Source of the DNA: Akebia trifoliata
Taxonomy: Eukaryota; Streptophyta; Magnoliopsida; Ranunculales; Lardizabalaceae
DNA: 64,000 bases
NCBI GenBank assembly: GCA_017979445.1
Contig: CM030711.1
Span: forward strand, 15,330,922 to 15,394,921
Direction of reading: 5' to 3'
The notes under the pieces are model-generated. The model saw nothing but the letters and a program-made list of their open reading frames with translations. It was not told the origin of the DNA and did no database searches. Both the position numbers and the translations under genes were made by a program. Below are positions 33,284 through 43,848 of this stretch, piece by piece; the first letter of the stretch is position 1; each line of letters opens with the position of its first letter.

Positions 33284-35080
33284 TCTAACTTTGTTTCGTA
33301 TTCAGTCAGGTTGAAGATTGTTTGGGTTCATTGGTGCCAGTGCTACACTTGGGCAGCATTTTGGTTCTCATTGTTTGCTGCAGGAATGCCTTGGTTAGGA
33401 CCTTGTATGTCATCCTTTCCTGTCAACTAGAAGCTATTTTTTTGGGGTCTTCTGAGAATTGAATTTAAATATGTTATTCCTTTCAGTTTTACTCTTCTTT
33501 GCGGCTCTTTTGATGGAGTTTGCTAGTCAGTCATCCAAAGGAATCAACCAGGATGGACCCCATGATTCTGACGAACTTCATTCCATTAGGTCAGTTGGGT
33601 TCCTTGTGTTACTCTGCTTCATCTATTTCATATGGATAGAAATGCTGGAAGAATGAGTGGAAAGTTGTGCTGCCAAGAAGCAAACAAGTAATGCTTCAGT
33701 AGAGGATAGAATTAAATGGAGGAACAAGAATCGTTCTGCCAATTCCAAATTTATGTTAAGGCTTTGTTGATGATGAGGAAAAGATATGCTTCAGCCTTTC
33801 ATCCTCTTTCTTTGGTTCATACTTATCCAATGCTCGTGCATAGTTTCCAATAACACCCGATTTACTTGATTTGTTATTCCACTCACATTTCGAAGTTTCA
33901 AAGACAAATGGAATTTGCAAAGTACATCATTTTACCAGACTTGGAAAGATTCGTAGACAAATGGAGTTTGCAAAGTTCATCATTTTACCAGACTTGGAAA
34001 TTTAGTATTTCTTCTTTTTCATTTTTTGTATAAGAAAGCTAGGGTTAGGCTACCAGATACCATTGAATCAAAATTTAGATACAATCTAACATATTTCACC
34101 CTCTACTATCCTCATCACTGATTTTGAAGAGTGCTCTATAAAATAAAATAAAAACAGTTTGTAAAGCATGTGGTAATCAAATGCTTGTTTTTCTCACTTT
34201 CTTGTTCTAAATTACATTATAGCCCAAGTGAATACCATACACAACCTTTTATTGGTCAATAGTTCATGTCCGATAGCTCTGAGTATCTCCCTAACTTGAG
34301 TGAGGCCACTCCCAAATTTTGAATGGTTCATTCAAATATTATCATTAATGCAAGTTATATTTAGATGCCTTTATTGGTGTACTGGTTCCCCTAAAGCTTC
34401 TATTGTTCTGTTTGTTCTATTATTGCTTCTCTAAGGATGATGTTTGGACAAAACCACCTGCTTCACAATATTGAATCACTAACGGAGACAGGATGGAAAT
34501 ACTTACCTTGAATACAAAAGGTTAGGTGATTCGAGGAGTGTGTTTGTGTGTGATATGCATGGGTATTTCCTGTTGTTTTCTGCAGATAACGAAGCAACAC
34601 AATGAAGATTGCAAAAAAAACATTTAAGACCCATACGGGAGTGCCTGTAGTTGAGGTGGATTAAATTACTTGAATTACTTCATTGCTTTGTGGCTCTATT
34701 GACTTTTGCTTTCTTGTTTTTTCTTTTGAATTTGGGTATATTAGGCTATCTCCTAGTCTTCATTTTCTTTTCTTGATTTCCTTGATTCTATTGGCTCTTT
34801 CTGAAGCAGAGGCAGTGTGCATTTCACAAGTTATTCTTATTTAATCTTTTAGTGTATGATATTGTAATATGGATGAGTTTAATGGATTTGGTTTCTTTAT
34901 TTTAGGTGAAGGACAAGGATGAATTGGCTCCACATGCAATGGTTGATGTCCATGCAGAAAGGAAATTATTTCATTTTCCTTGTAGTCCGTGTTGATTCCA
35001 GCACGTTCTGCCTCGATTGCATGGGAACTGCTCTATCTTCCTACTGCTTGGATCAATGGGTGATAGAAGATATTTGACTA
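33284..35080 (+). other. Possible exon-like remnants of an unidentified gene
   Basis: Several stretches follow splice-acceptor-like sequences: after TTTCAG at 33475-33589 (reads LLFFAALLMEFASQSSKG then INQDGPHDSDELHSI, hydrophobic then acidic); after CTGCAG near 33383; after CTGCAG near 34585; after TTTTAG near 34904 (VKDKDELAPHAMVDVHAER). I do not recognise the protein, and the stretches do not join into one convincing frame. They could be a decayed or very diverged gene, a non-coding transcript, or chance. Nothing else is recognised between them. Confidence 0.25.
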
Positions 35081-37629
35081 TTAAATTTTTTTTTTTATGA
35101 GTTGTAATGTAATAATGTTGCAGTTTGTTGGTCATGATAGTTTTTAATTGTAATAATTATTAACTATCTGTTTACCAAATTGGTTGCGGAAATCTAACCA
35201 ACCTTTGGAAGATGTCATAGGAAATGTTGCTTAATGACAATATTAAGCTCCTTTAGTTTATGTCAAAAAGGAAAAGCTAGGAAATTGTCATTTAAATCTT
35301 AATAAAGGTGGGCAGACCAAAATGTTTTACATGTTATTAATTTTTTTTTCCTTAAACAGTACATTCGTTCCTGAATACCAAACATTTTGAAACGGCTCCA
35401 AATTTCAAAGTTGGAAACGGCCTCCAACCGTTTGAATTCATTTGCGACGTCTCAAGTTTTGTTAGGAACGGCTCAAAACCGTTCCTAAGAGCCTTTTTTT
35501 ATTTTTAACCTGCCTTATATACTTAATTTCTTGTCGAAGTGTAATTATAGAGGAAATATACTTAGGAAAGAAGACCATATCCAACAAAGTAGCAATCGAT
35601 ACTTTCTAAAGGGGGGTCCTAGAAATAAATGGTAAATAAGTGAACAAAAAAGTGTGGGATTAATTTGGTTTTTATTGGAAAAATAAAGTTAGGACAAGTG
35701 CTAGTCTCATGGTACATTGTAATTGTTACCATGATTAGAGCCTTATCTAAAATATTTGAGATGAACTAATAGAATTTGTTCAAATTTATCTTCATGAAGT
35801 TTATGGCGTACATAGATCGTACTTGTGAAGACATGCCAACCGTCATATCAAGTATGGATAATATTGATTGGACCCACTTAGGACTCAGTTTAATCAAGAC
35901 ATGAGTAATCATGTTGTTCATAAATGTGTGGAAATCATATAGAAAAGGTGTTCGCTTCAATTGTGTATAAATGATCATGCCATCTTTTTAAAAATTAATT
36001 TGATTTTATGATGGAAGGGTCCACTAATTAAGTGGTAAAGGCTTGAAGAGAATTGATCCCATGACTTAGATTCATATCGGAAAAAGCTTTGAAGCGAATA
36101 GCCTACTTCGACATTTTTGATCAAACCCCTTCACTTTTAAGGATTTGTCACATTACGTGTGGCACCTCCAAGTTCTTGTTAACATCTGAGAAATTTCTAT
36201 GTTTTTAAATTTGTGGCATACCCCCTTGACCACAGTCTTCTCTTATAGACTAATAGGAAATGTTTTAAAAATGAAAGATTTTTCCTCAAAACTAATCATG
36301 ATTGAGATGATGATGATCATGACAGAGACGGGAGAAATATATGGTGATGGTGAGGGAATTTTTTCTTAGTTTACAACAGAAGAACAAGGTCAAGGAGGTT
36401 ATTCTATCGGCTTGAAAATATAAGGAGTTGTTTCAAATATCCATAAAAATGTAGAGGTGTATGTAATATGTTTCAAAATCTATGGGGACAGCCCGCTTCA
36501 AAGTGACATCCCTTTATCTTCACCTTTATTGACCATTAATCCCCTACTTGGTGAGTAAATTTTTTTAATAATAATAAAGTTATAAGGCCTACAAATAAAG
36601 CTTTGTCCCTCATCCTATTTCAACAAATTGTATGCATATTGCTATTTTGTCGTAGATCCTGAGTTGTGGATGATACAATTCTTTTTCAATTGATTGAAAA
36701 TTTAATTTTAGAAACGGACGATGCCAAGTACTTCAACTTTGAAAAAAGAAAACACAGAAAATTTCAGTTAAGAAATTTGATTTCTGATTGGCTATTTATA
36801 ATTGTTTTTATTCTTATTGACCAAAAGCCACAATTTAATGTCTCTTGGTTCAATAGTCATTGAATTGTGTCTAATCTCAGATCTAATCATCCAGGTCGTA
36901 TTCTATCGAAAGTATGTGTCTCATGCCTTTTAATTAACACTTATTAGTTGAATCTATGTGATCTAATGGTTCTGATCGAATCTGATTGATTGTCACTTGA
37001 TCTAATGAATTTAATCGACCTTGATGGGATACCTACCAATCATGAATTAATATATGATCGATTATGATCGAATGCTAACTTGATCCAATGTTCGAATACA
37101 AATCATGAATGAACAGACTAGATCAATTTTGATCATGACGAATCAACCACAACAGTTGGATGTTTTCATATCCCGAAAACTTATAATACACCTCAAACCC
37201 CCACAATGCGCCCTAAACACCCAATCACCCTTTTGCACGAAGCGCATGTGCATACACGAATGGTGTTTTTCATCACTTCAAAGTAACGCAAATACAATTA
37301 TGTCGACTTCTTCCTATAAGGCACGTGACTTTTTCACTTGTGAGTAATGTGGGACTAAATCATATATATATACAAAAATCCCCAAAATCTGAATTAAGAA
37401 AAAAAAAATCACAAAAACTTGAATTTTATTTTGAAATTATTCAACAATGAGACCCCTTCCCACCACATGAGATGAGACTCTTAAATCAATATGTTCCAAT
37501 TTTCATCTATGTTGGATCAACCTCATAAGTCCAGTAGTCAGGTTTATACATTACGCTCATGAGTATAATCTTAGTTAAAACCTACCTTCACACACCTCCA
37601 TTACGTTTTAGGACTCTAGATAAAAATAG
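35081..37629. other. Unrecognised intergenic DNA
   Basis: AT-rich with only short open stretches. At 35385-35490 short blocks 'ggaaacggcc', 'aacggctcaaaaccgttcct' form small inverted repeats. I see no gene, RNA or transposon ends that I can support. Confidence 0.4.
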
Positions 37630-37738
37630 AGAGTTTCTATTGCTACACCAACTTTTACTAATGCCACACAAATTTCTATGTAAATCACCAAAGTTGGTAT
37701 GGCATTAGTAAAATTTGGTATGGCAATGGTAAATCTCT
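37630..37738. mobile_element. Small foldback element, copy 1
   Basis: About 110 bp that pairs with itself end to end: 'attgctacaccaac' and 'ttttactaatgccacac' in the left half return as the reverse complement in 'ggcattagtaaaatttgg' and 'tatggcaatgg'. A second member is at 40859-40973. No clear target duplication. Confidence 0.65.
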
Positions 37739-38001
37739 AAAAATATCTGATTTTATTTTTAAAATCTGATGATCTTAACTATAAATTAAAATTATAAAGA
37801 GCCGAGGTGTGATTTTTGGTCAACTTCTGCTCCACGTGAGTTTTGAAAAAAAAAAAACGTGTTGGTAAGGATGGGGGACGTCGTAGCAGGCTTGGACAGC
37901 AGTCCAATTCCAAGAAAACTAGCAAATTTCGGGTCCGCCCAACAAATGCTTAAGGCCATCTTAGTCAGTGTGGTCCATATTAATCCATGAGTCTTGCCCG
38001 A

Positions 38002-38115
38002 GTGACATTACGATTTACTGCGATTCTCACATTACTGAATACAATAAAAAGCATCTAGGATTAAATGTGCACTCCACGTCAGAAATGTGACAATCGCAGT
38101 AAATACTAATGTCAC
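38002..38115. mobile_element. Foldback (MITE-like) element in the RCI2 promoter region
   Basis: 114 bp with about 32-bp inverted ends. The left end reads GTGACATTACGATTTACTG...; the reverse complement of the right end reads GTGACATTAGTATTTACTG.... The arms then continue CGATT(C/G)TCACATT. It sits about 240 bp upstream of the start codon of the small membrane-protein gene. The target duplication is not clear. Confidence 0.75.
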
Positions 38116-38217
38116 CAAAGCATTAGTGGTAATCTATGTGCCAGCATACAGATCAGGAATCTGGATATCCATCCACCTAATAGGAAAAACGTGGAGTATC
38201 TACCAGTCTCAGCTCGC

Positions 38218-38223
38218 CACGTG
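38218..38223 (+). promoter_or_regulatory. G-box/ABRE core CACGTG upstream of the RCI2 gene
   Basis: Palindromic CACGTG in the context GCCACGTGTTA, 135 bp upstream of the start codon. ACGTG cores are bound by bZIP/bHLH factors in ABA and stress responses. RCI2-type genes are known to be induced by cold, salt and ABA, so this site fits, but function here is inference. Another ACGTG occurs at 38190-38194. Confidence 0.55.
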
Positions 38224-38245
38224 TTATAATTAAAAAATGCCCAAC

Positions 38246-38253
38246 GATATAAG
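38246..38253 (+). promoter_or_regulatory. TATA-box candidate for the RCI2 gene
   Basis: GATATAAG about 105 bp before the start codon. A transcription start about 30 bp downstream would give a 5' UTR of about 75-80 nt containing a CT-rich stretch (ctctctctc). Confidence 0.45.
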
Positions 38254-38357
38254 TGCCGTTTCAATTTAGAATTTTAGATAATCTTTGCTTCGCCTCTGTT
38301 GCTAAAATCTCTCTCTCTTGGTAATCTTTGTGTAAAAAGCTTGAAAGAAGTTCAAAG

Positions 38358-38812
38358 ATGGCCGACGAACAGACTCTGACCTGTATAGACATACTATTGG
38401 CGATCATCCTACCTCCTCTTGGAGTTTTTTTCAAGTTCGGTTGCAAGGTTTGTAACTTTTCGTCTTTTTCTATCTTCTCATCTGATCTCTTTGTTCCAGA
38501 TCTGTATTATTTCTTTCCTTTTCTCTGCTTTTATTTTTATTTAAAAAAATAATAAAAATTTCTCTCTGTTTCTGTCTGATATGGTGGTATTTCTGACTGA
38601 CTAAACAAGTTGAATTTACTTCACTTTTCTCTATGAGTGAAGAGATCACAATCTTTCTGATGGATTGAGCGATTTAAAAACCAATAGAAAATTTGAACTT
38701 TTCTTTTCTTTGATGGTTGTGATTGCAGGTGGAGTTCTGGATCTGCCTCGTGCTTACGATTTTTGGATACATACCTGGAATCATCTATGCCATCTACATC
38801 CTCACTAAGTGA
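38358..38812 (+). CDS. RCI2: RCI2/LTI6 small hydrophobic stress protein (PMP3 family), two exons
   Basis: Exons 38358-38447 and 38729-38812, joined in phase 0 with GT (38448) and AG (38727-38728), give 57 residues ending ...YAIYILTK then TGA. The protein starts MADEQTLTCIDILLAIILPP. It has two membrane helices: about residues 9-26 (with PPLGVFFKFGC, the family signature loop after it) and 33-52 (WICLVLTIFGYIPGIIYAIY). Length and layout match the PMP3/RCI2 family (52-60 residues). Family members sit in plasma or endomembranes, respond to cold, salt and dehydration, and affect membrane potential and sodium sensitivity. Start choice: first ATG of the open frame, with AAAGATGGCC context. There are no breaks. 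The symbol is by family; which paralogue is unknown. Confidence 0.96.
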
Positions 38813-39210
38813 ACAAAACATCTCTCTAGATCTCTTTGAAGGACAAGTGAAGAAAATTGGCGATATGATCTGTTTGATTTGTAGATTCCGTCTTCATTTA
38901 TGTATTTCTTAATTGTTCTTTGTGTGCTGTGTATGTATTTTTATATTTTGCTCTCTATGTATGTATGTATGTAAGTGTGTAAAGTAAAGTTAATTTATCT
39001 GTAACCGAAGTGGGCTTTATTTCTCAGCTGTTTTCAGAACAGAAATCTGTTTCTTCTATGAAAATATGAAACATGAATGAATATCTTCTCTGTATTTCAT
39101 TTACTTTATCTTCTTCCACATATCCTCTTGTTTTCTGCCTCAGAGGGTGTACCAAATTTCCTAATTTTTTATTTTTTAAACCTTTTACTCTTACCCTCTA
39201 TAATCACAAC
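38813..39210 (+). other. 3' UTR and downstream flank of the RCI2 gene
   Basis: The stop is followed by a T-rich 3' region containing (ATGT)n at 38955-38972. The cleavage site cannot be placed with confidence; a T- and A-rich run near 39000-39070 is plausible. Nothing else is recognised up to the inverted duplication. Confidence 0.4.
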
Positions 39211-40176
39211 ATTAAAATTCTCTGAATGGAGCACTAACGAATTCAATTGGAGAATCAATCAATTATGATAATATTATTTCCCTTTTTCTTCAAAATTTTA
39301 TTTTCTTTAACATTCAAATATCAAGATCAAGATAATGTTTTTTTTTTTTTTTTTTTTTTTTTTGGGGGGGGGGGGGAGAGAGAGGGTTTGAGGATTATGG
39401 TTTTGGTGAGACTTCCAATAACTTCATTTGTAATATGTTCCCCATTTTTGTTAATAGAACTTTATGGAATTTATGCAAATGGAATCCACCTGAATAATTA
39501 CCAAATCCCAACTTTGTTAATATGCTCCTAACTAATTTCTTATAGAATTTTTCAGCTCTCTAATAAAATTAATGATAACAAAATCATATATCTTTTTTCC
39601 TTTTTATCTTAAAGAGCCGCTTTGAGAGAACTTTTTCTTTTTCTTTACCTATATTTTTGAATAATGTTGAAGTGACCTCAAGATTATACCTCCATCATAT
39701 CAAACTTTTCTAACGTGAAAGTGTATGGGAATGAAGTGCGGAGCCAGAGGTCCAAAGAGGAACCTGCCCCTACATGGACGTTGTCCCCCTCTTTTTTTAA
39801 ATTCCAAAATCTATCTCTCTCTAAAAGTCTTCTCAACTCCCAATCTCAAATCCCTTTACTTTTACCCCATTTTTATTTTCAATCTCAAATCCCTACATCC
39901 TCTCAACTCTCAACCTCAAATTCACTATTCTCAATTTATTTACACTAAAATAAAGATTAATATTAAAAAACTATCGTTGAAGACAAAGAAGAAAACTCAA
40001 AAAAGAGAATATAATCAACAACAAGGCAAGGTTAAGGACAATTAATGTAATAATATTCGTTATTTCTCTTCTATCTTTCTCATTTTTTTTTTAATTTTAT
40101 TTTAAAAAGTCCTTAGGATGTAATGAACACCCTCACCTACACCCGATAGATTGGAATTTGACTTGGTTGAAAGGGT
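39211..40176. repeat. Inverted duplication, left copy: block A (39211-39792) then block B (39790-40176)
   Basis: Block A matches the reverse complement of 42832-43396, and block B the reverse complement of 43465-43848, both nearly base for base. Block A includes a long T-run followed by a G-run (39337-39377) and a terminal phrase 'aggaacctgcccctacatgg'. Block B includes 'caacctcaaattcactattc' and 'agagaatataatcaacaaca'. No coding capacity is credited; the open stretches here are shadows of low-complexity sequence. Confidence 0.85.
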
Positions 40177-40858
40177 TCTTGCTTGAAGATCAAAGAAGAT
40201 GAGGACATTTAGATCATTTTTCATTAGAAACTTCAAGGGATATATCATCAATTTGAAAACATGTATTGGTAAATATTTGAGAAAAGTGAGAGATGTCGAA
40301 ATCATCCTCATTAATTTGGGTGATTTAGATATACCCCTTCATGTTTTGATAAATATTTGAGACATCCCTATATATTCAAATGGATAACATACTCTTGTTA
40401 TTTTATACACTGGAAAATTAACAAACAAAAAATTAAAATTACCTAAATCGTCTTCAATTCAAGCCAATAATCCCTTGATTTTTCTTTCAAGTATCTGTCA
40501 TTATCAAGTTTTTCACATTCAAAGGTAGATTCATGCTAAACTAAATAAATCCATTCAAAATATCCTTTATTTTTCTACCTGAAGGGTAGAAGAAGAGTGT
40601 TTAAAATTTTATATGAAGGTTGAAGATGATGGACTTTGGAGATTAAACAATAAATACAAATGAAGGGTCTTAGCCAAAGATCGACAAAGAGGGCCTTTAA
40701 ATCATTTTATACTAGTCTCTCTTAAAAGACCAAAGTAAATAAGAATGTTAACAATTTGGCCTACCCCATTAATTATATACATGATAGGATAAAGATTACG
40801 ACAGTAGTCTCGACTGACATTAAGATAAGCTTTGATGAATAAAGCAAGCATAAATATA

Positions 40859-40973
40859 AAATGCCAGACCAACTTTGACTAATGCCACACTAATTCTTGT
40901 GCAATCATGAAAGAATTGCACACAAATGGTGCGGAGTTAGTAAAAGCTGGCGTGGCAATAGTAACTCTCATAA
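40859..40973. mobile_element. Small foldback element, copy 2
   Basis: Related to 37630-37738: 'ccaactttgactaatgccac' in the left half and 'agttagtaaaagctggcgtg' in the right half are near reverse complements. The inner part carries 'ttcttgtgcaatcatgaaag' and 'gaattgcacacaa', extending the stem. Confidence 0.6.
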
Positions 40974-41380
40974 AACATTAGTGATAACTGAAAAAAAAAA
41001 AAAAATAATTCAAACAAAGAAGACAGAGTCGTGTTGCAGTGACCTTAAGATTGTATCTCATATCACACTTGGAATCATAGATGTTTTTCACAAGTATCTC
41101 GATGAAATGCATCTATGATTCCTATCAAGACGGAGCCAAGATTTACTTCTAGGTCTTAGAGGGCAAATTATATATAAACAATTTATAATGTCAGTAATTG
41201 ATTTACCACTATATTGTCAAATTAATGAGATGCCCCCATTGTCCTTGATCTTCTCTTACTAATTAATTCTAAATTACCTAAATACCCTAATATTTAACCT
41301 CTAGCTTAAAAACCATTAATTTTCCATCCCAAATCTATTATCTTCAAGTGATTTAATTTATATGATAAATTACTCCTAAT

Positions 41381-41873
41381 TAGGACTATCAACGGATGCT
41401 TATGGGATCGAATACAATAATATCCAAATTTGAAATTTTTATCTGATATCCGAATTCGAATTTGAATTCGACGGATGTTCTAAAACTCTATCCAAATTTG
41501 AATCCGATTATCCTATCTGATTAGAATTCAAATAATTTATATATTAAAAAAAACATAATTTTTCCTTATCCAATTGATTTTTTATTATTTAAAAAACCTA
41601 TTATATATTATATTATGTATATAATAAATAAATCAAATAAAATACTATATATTATATTATTTATATAAAAATAAAATAAAATATATTATATATTATTTCG
41701 AATTGAATATTATCGGATTCAAAATGTTGATTTCCGAATTCATATCTGATAAGGATTTGAATATTTGAATTCAAATTTGATATCCGAAAATTTTGGATAA
41801 TATCTGATTTTTCGATTTCGAATTCGAATTCAAATCGGATTCGAATTTTCGACTATCTATTGACACACCCCTA
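41381..41873. mobile_element. Degenerate hAT-like non-autonomous element
   Basis: 493 bp, left end TAGGACTATCAACGGAT, right end ATTGACACACCCCTA (reverse complement TAGGGGTGTGTCAAT). It is flanked by 8-bp duplications CTCCTAAT (41373-41380) and CTTCTAAT (41874-41881), one mismatch. The interior is full of 'gaattcgaa' and 'atatccga' words, a composition common in plant hAT non-autonomous elements. Confidence 0.7.
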
Positions 41874-42831
41874 CTTCTAATACATATAACCTTATCTTTA
41901 TATGAGAGAAACACTTTTCCTTACTAACATAGTAAGATTTTAAACCTTACTGAGGGTTACTTTGCTCAAATGGATTATCACATCAATAATCCAACATTAC
42001 AATCCTCTAAATTTCATTGAAAATTTCAAAAAATAATTTCTTTTGAGCTTGATCAAAGGTTTTGAATATGGACGGCTACCAACATCCACATACCTCTTAA
42101 ACTTAAAACTAAAATTTAGTGATGAAAAATAAAAATATTTGAAAAATCTTTTCTAAGTTCATAGAATTTTTTCCTATACGACCGTAAAGCATCAAATCAT
42201 ATTTTTGGATGCCATAAGGTGAGCTCAACTGCCCAAGGACTCTTAGTAAGGGTGAAATCCTTGTTAACTTAGTAAGGTTAGTAGGACTCTATCTTTAATC
42301 TGTTATTTTCAACTTTGCATTAACCTTTTAAACAAAATCCTAGATTTGAACTTTCAAAAAACTTCTAAATTTTTTTACTTAAAATTTTATCATTTTTTAC
42401 CTCCCCAAAATCATATCTTTCCTTAATGTTTGAAGGTGAAGTAGATATAATATCTTAAGGTTGAAGATGATTATTTTAAAGAAAAAAAAAAACTATCAAG
42501 GGCCGAAGATCTGATCAATTTGGAGGGGAAAAATTAAGGCTATTTCAAACTTCAAATTTTGCACAAGATTAATATCAAAGACATTTATAGTATTTAATAA
42601 TAATTTTTTAATCGTTTAAAAAATGATTTGTGAAATAAAATGACTTTTATTTAATAGTCTTAAAATGTGTATTGTCCCCCAAAATAAGATGATTTCACAA
42701 CATAGTTTGGTAATTCCTTGAAAAATAATATATTATAAAGATTGAAGAGTTTGAAGATGATTATTTTTAAGAAAAAAAAGGAATTATTATCATTTTTAAT
42801 TTATTATAATAATTTATATATTTAAAGATTT

Positions 42832-43848
42832 GAGGGGGACAACGTCCATGTAGGGGCAGGTTCCTCTTTGGACCTCTGGCTCCGCACTTCATTCCCATAC
42901 ACTTTCACGTCAGAAAAGTTTGATATGATGGAAGTATAATCTTGAGGTCACTTCAACATTATTCAAAAATATAGGTAAAGAAAAAGAAAAAGTTCTCTCA
43001 AAGCGGCTCTTTAAGATAAAAAGGAAAAAAGATATATGATTTTGTTATCATTAATTTTATTAGAGAGCTGAAAAATTCTATAAGAAATTAGTTAGGAGCA
43101 TATTAACAAAGTTGGGATTTGGTAATTATTCGGGTGGATTCCATTTGCATAAATTCCATAAAGTTCTATTAAAAAAAATGGGGAACATATTACAAATGAA
43201 GTTATTGGAAGTCTCACCAAAACCATAATCCTCAAACCCTCTCCCCCCCCCCCCCCCAAAAAAAAAAACCATTATCTTGATCTTGATATTTGAATGTTAA
43301 AGAAAATAAAATTTTGAAGAAAAAGGGAAATAATATTATCATAATTGATTGATTCTCCAATTGAATTCGTTAGTGCTCCATTCAGAGAATTTTAATTTGA
43401 AAAGATGGGTGTAAGGGTAAAAAACCATAGGTTTTTTCTTAAAAAAAAAAAGATTTCAACCACTACCCTTTCAACCAAGTCAAATTCCAATCTATCGGGT
43501 GTAGGTGAGGGTGTTCATTACATCCTAAGGACTTTTTAAAATAAAATTAAAAAAAAAATGAGAGAAAGATAGAAGAGAAATAACGAATATTATTACATTA
43601 ATTGTCCGGGCCTTGTTGTTGATTATATTCTCTTTTTTGAGTTTTCTTCTTTGTCTTCAACGATAGTTTTTTAATATTAATCTTTATTTTAGTGTAAATA
43701 AATTGAGAATAGTGAATTTGAGGTTGAGAGTTGAGAGGATGTAGGGATTTGAGATTGAAAATAAAAATGGGGTAAAAGTAAAGGGATTTGAGATTGGGAG
43801 TTGAGAAGACTTTTAGAGAGAGATATATTTTGGAACTTAAAAAAAGAG
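42832..43848. repeat. Inverted duplication, right copy: block A' (42832-43396) then block B' (43465-43848)
   Basis: Both blocks are inverted relative to the left copy, but their order along the plus strand is the same (A then B). A simple inverted repeat would give B' then A'. Between A' and B' is a 68-bp unmatched stretch with an A-run (43440-43451). Confidence 0.85.

Larger units (their letters stand above)
40177..42831. other. Spacer between the inverted copies
   Basis: AT-rich; contains a small foldback element (40859-40973) and a hAT-like element (41381-41873). 41500-41700 is rich in ATATTA runs. No gene seen. Confidence 0.5.

Noticed and set aside
33459..33656. A 65-residue membrane-like ORF as a gene of its own
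   Set aside because: It begins inside an intron-like polypyrimidine tract, crosses a possible donor site and resembles no family known to me; listed only as an exon-like remnant.
39715..40045. Open frames in block B that also appear in the inverted copy
   Set aside because: They exist in both copies only because the DNA is duplicated; they are low-complexity (S, L, I, K) and lack a start or domain that would support a gene.
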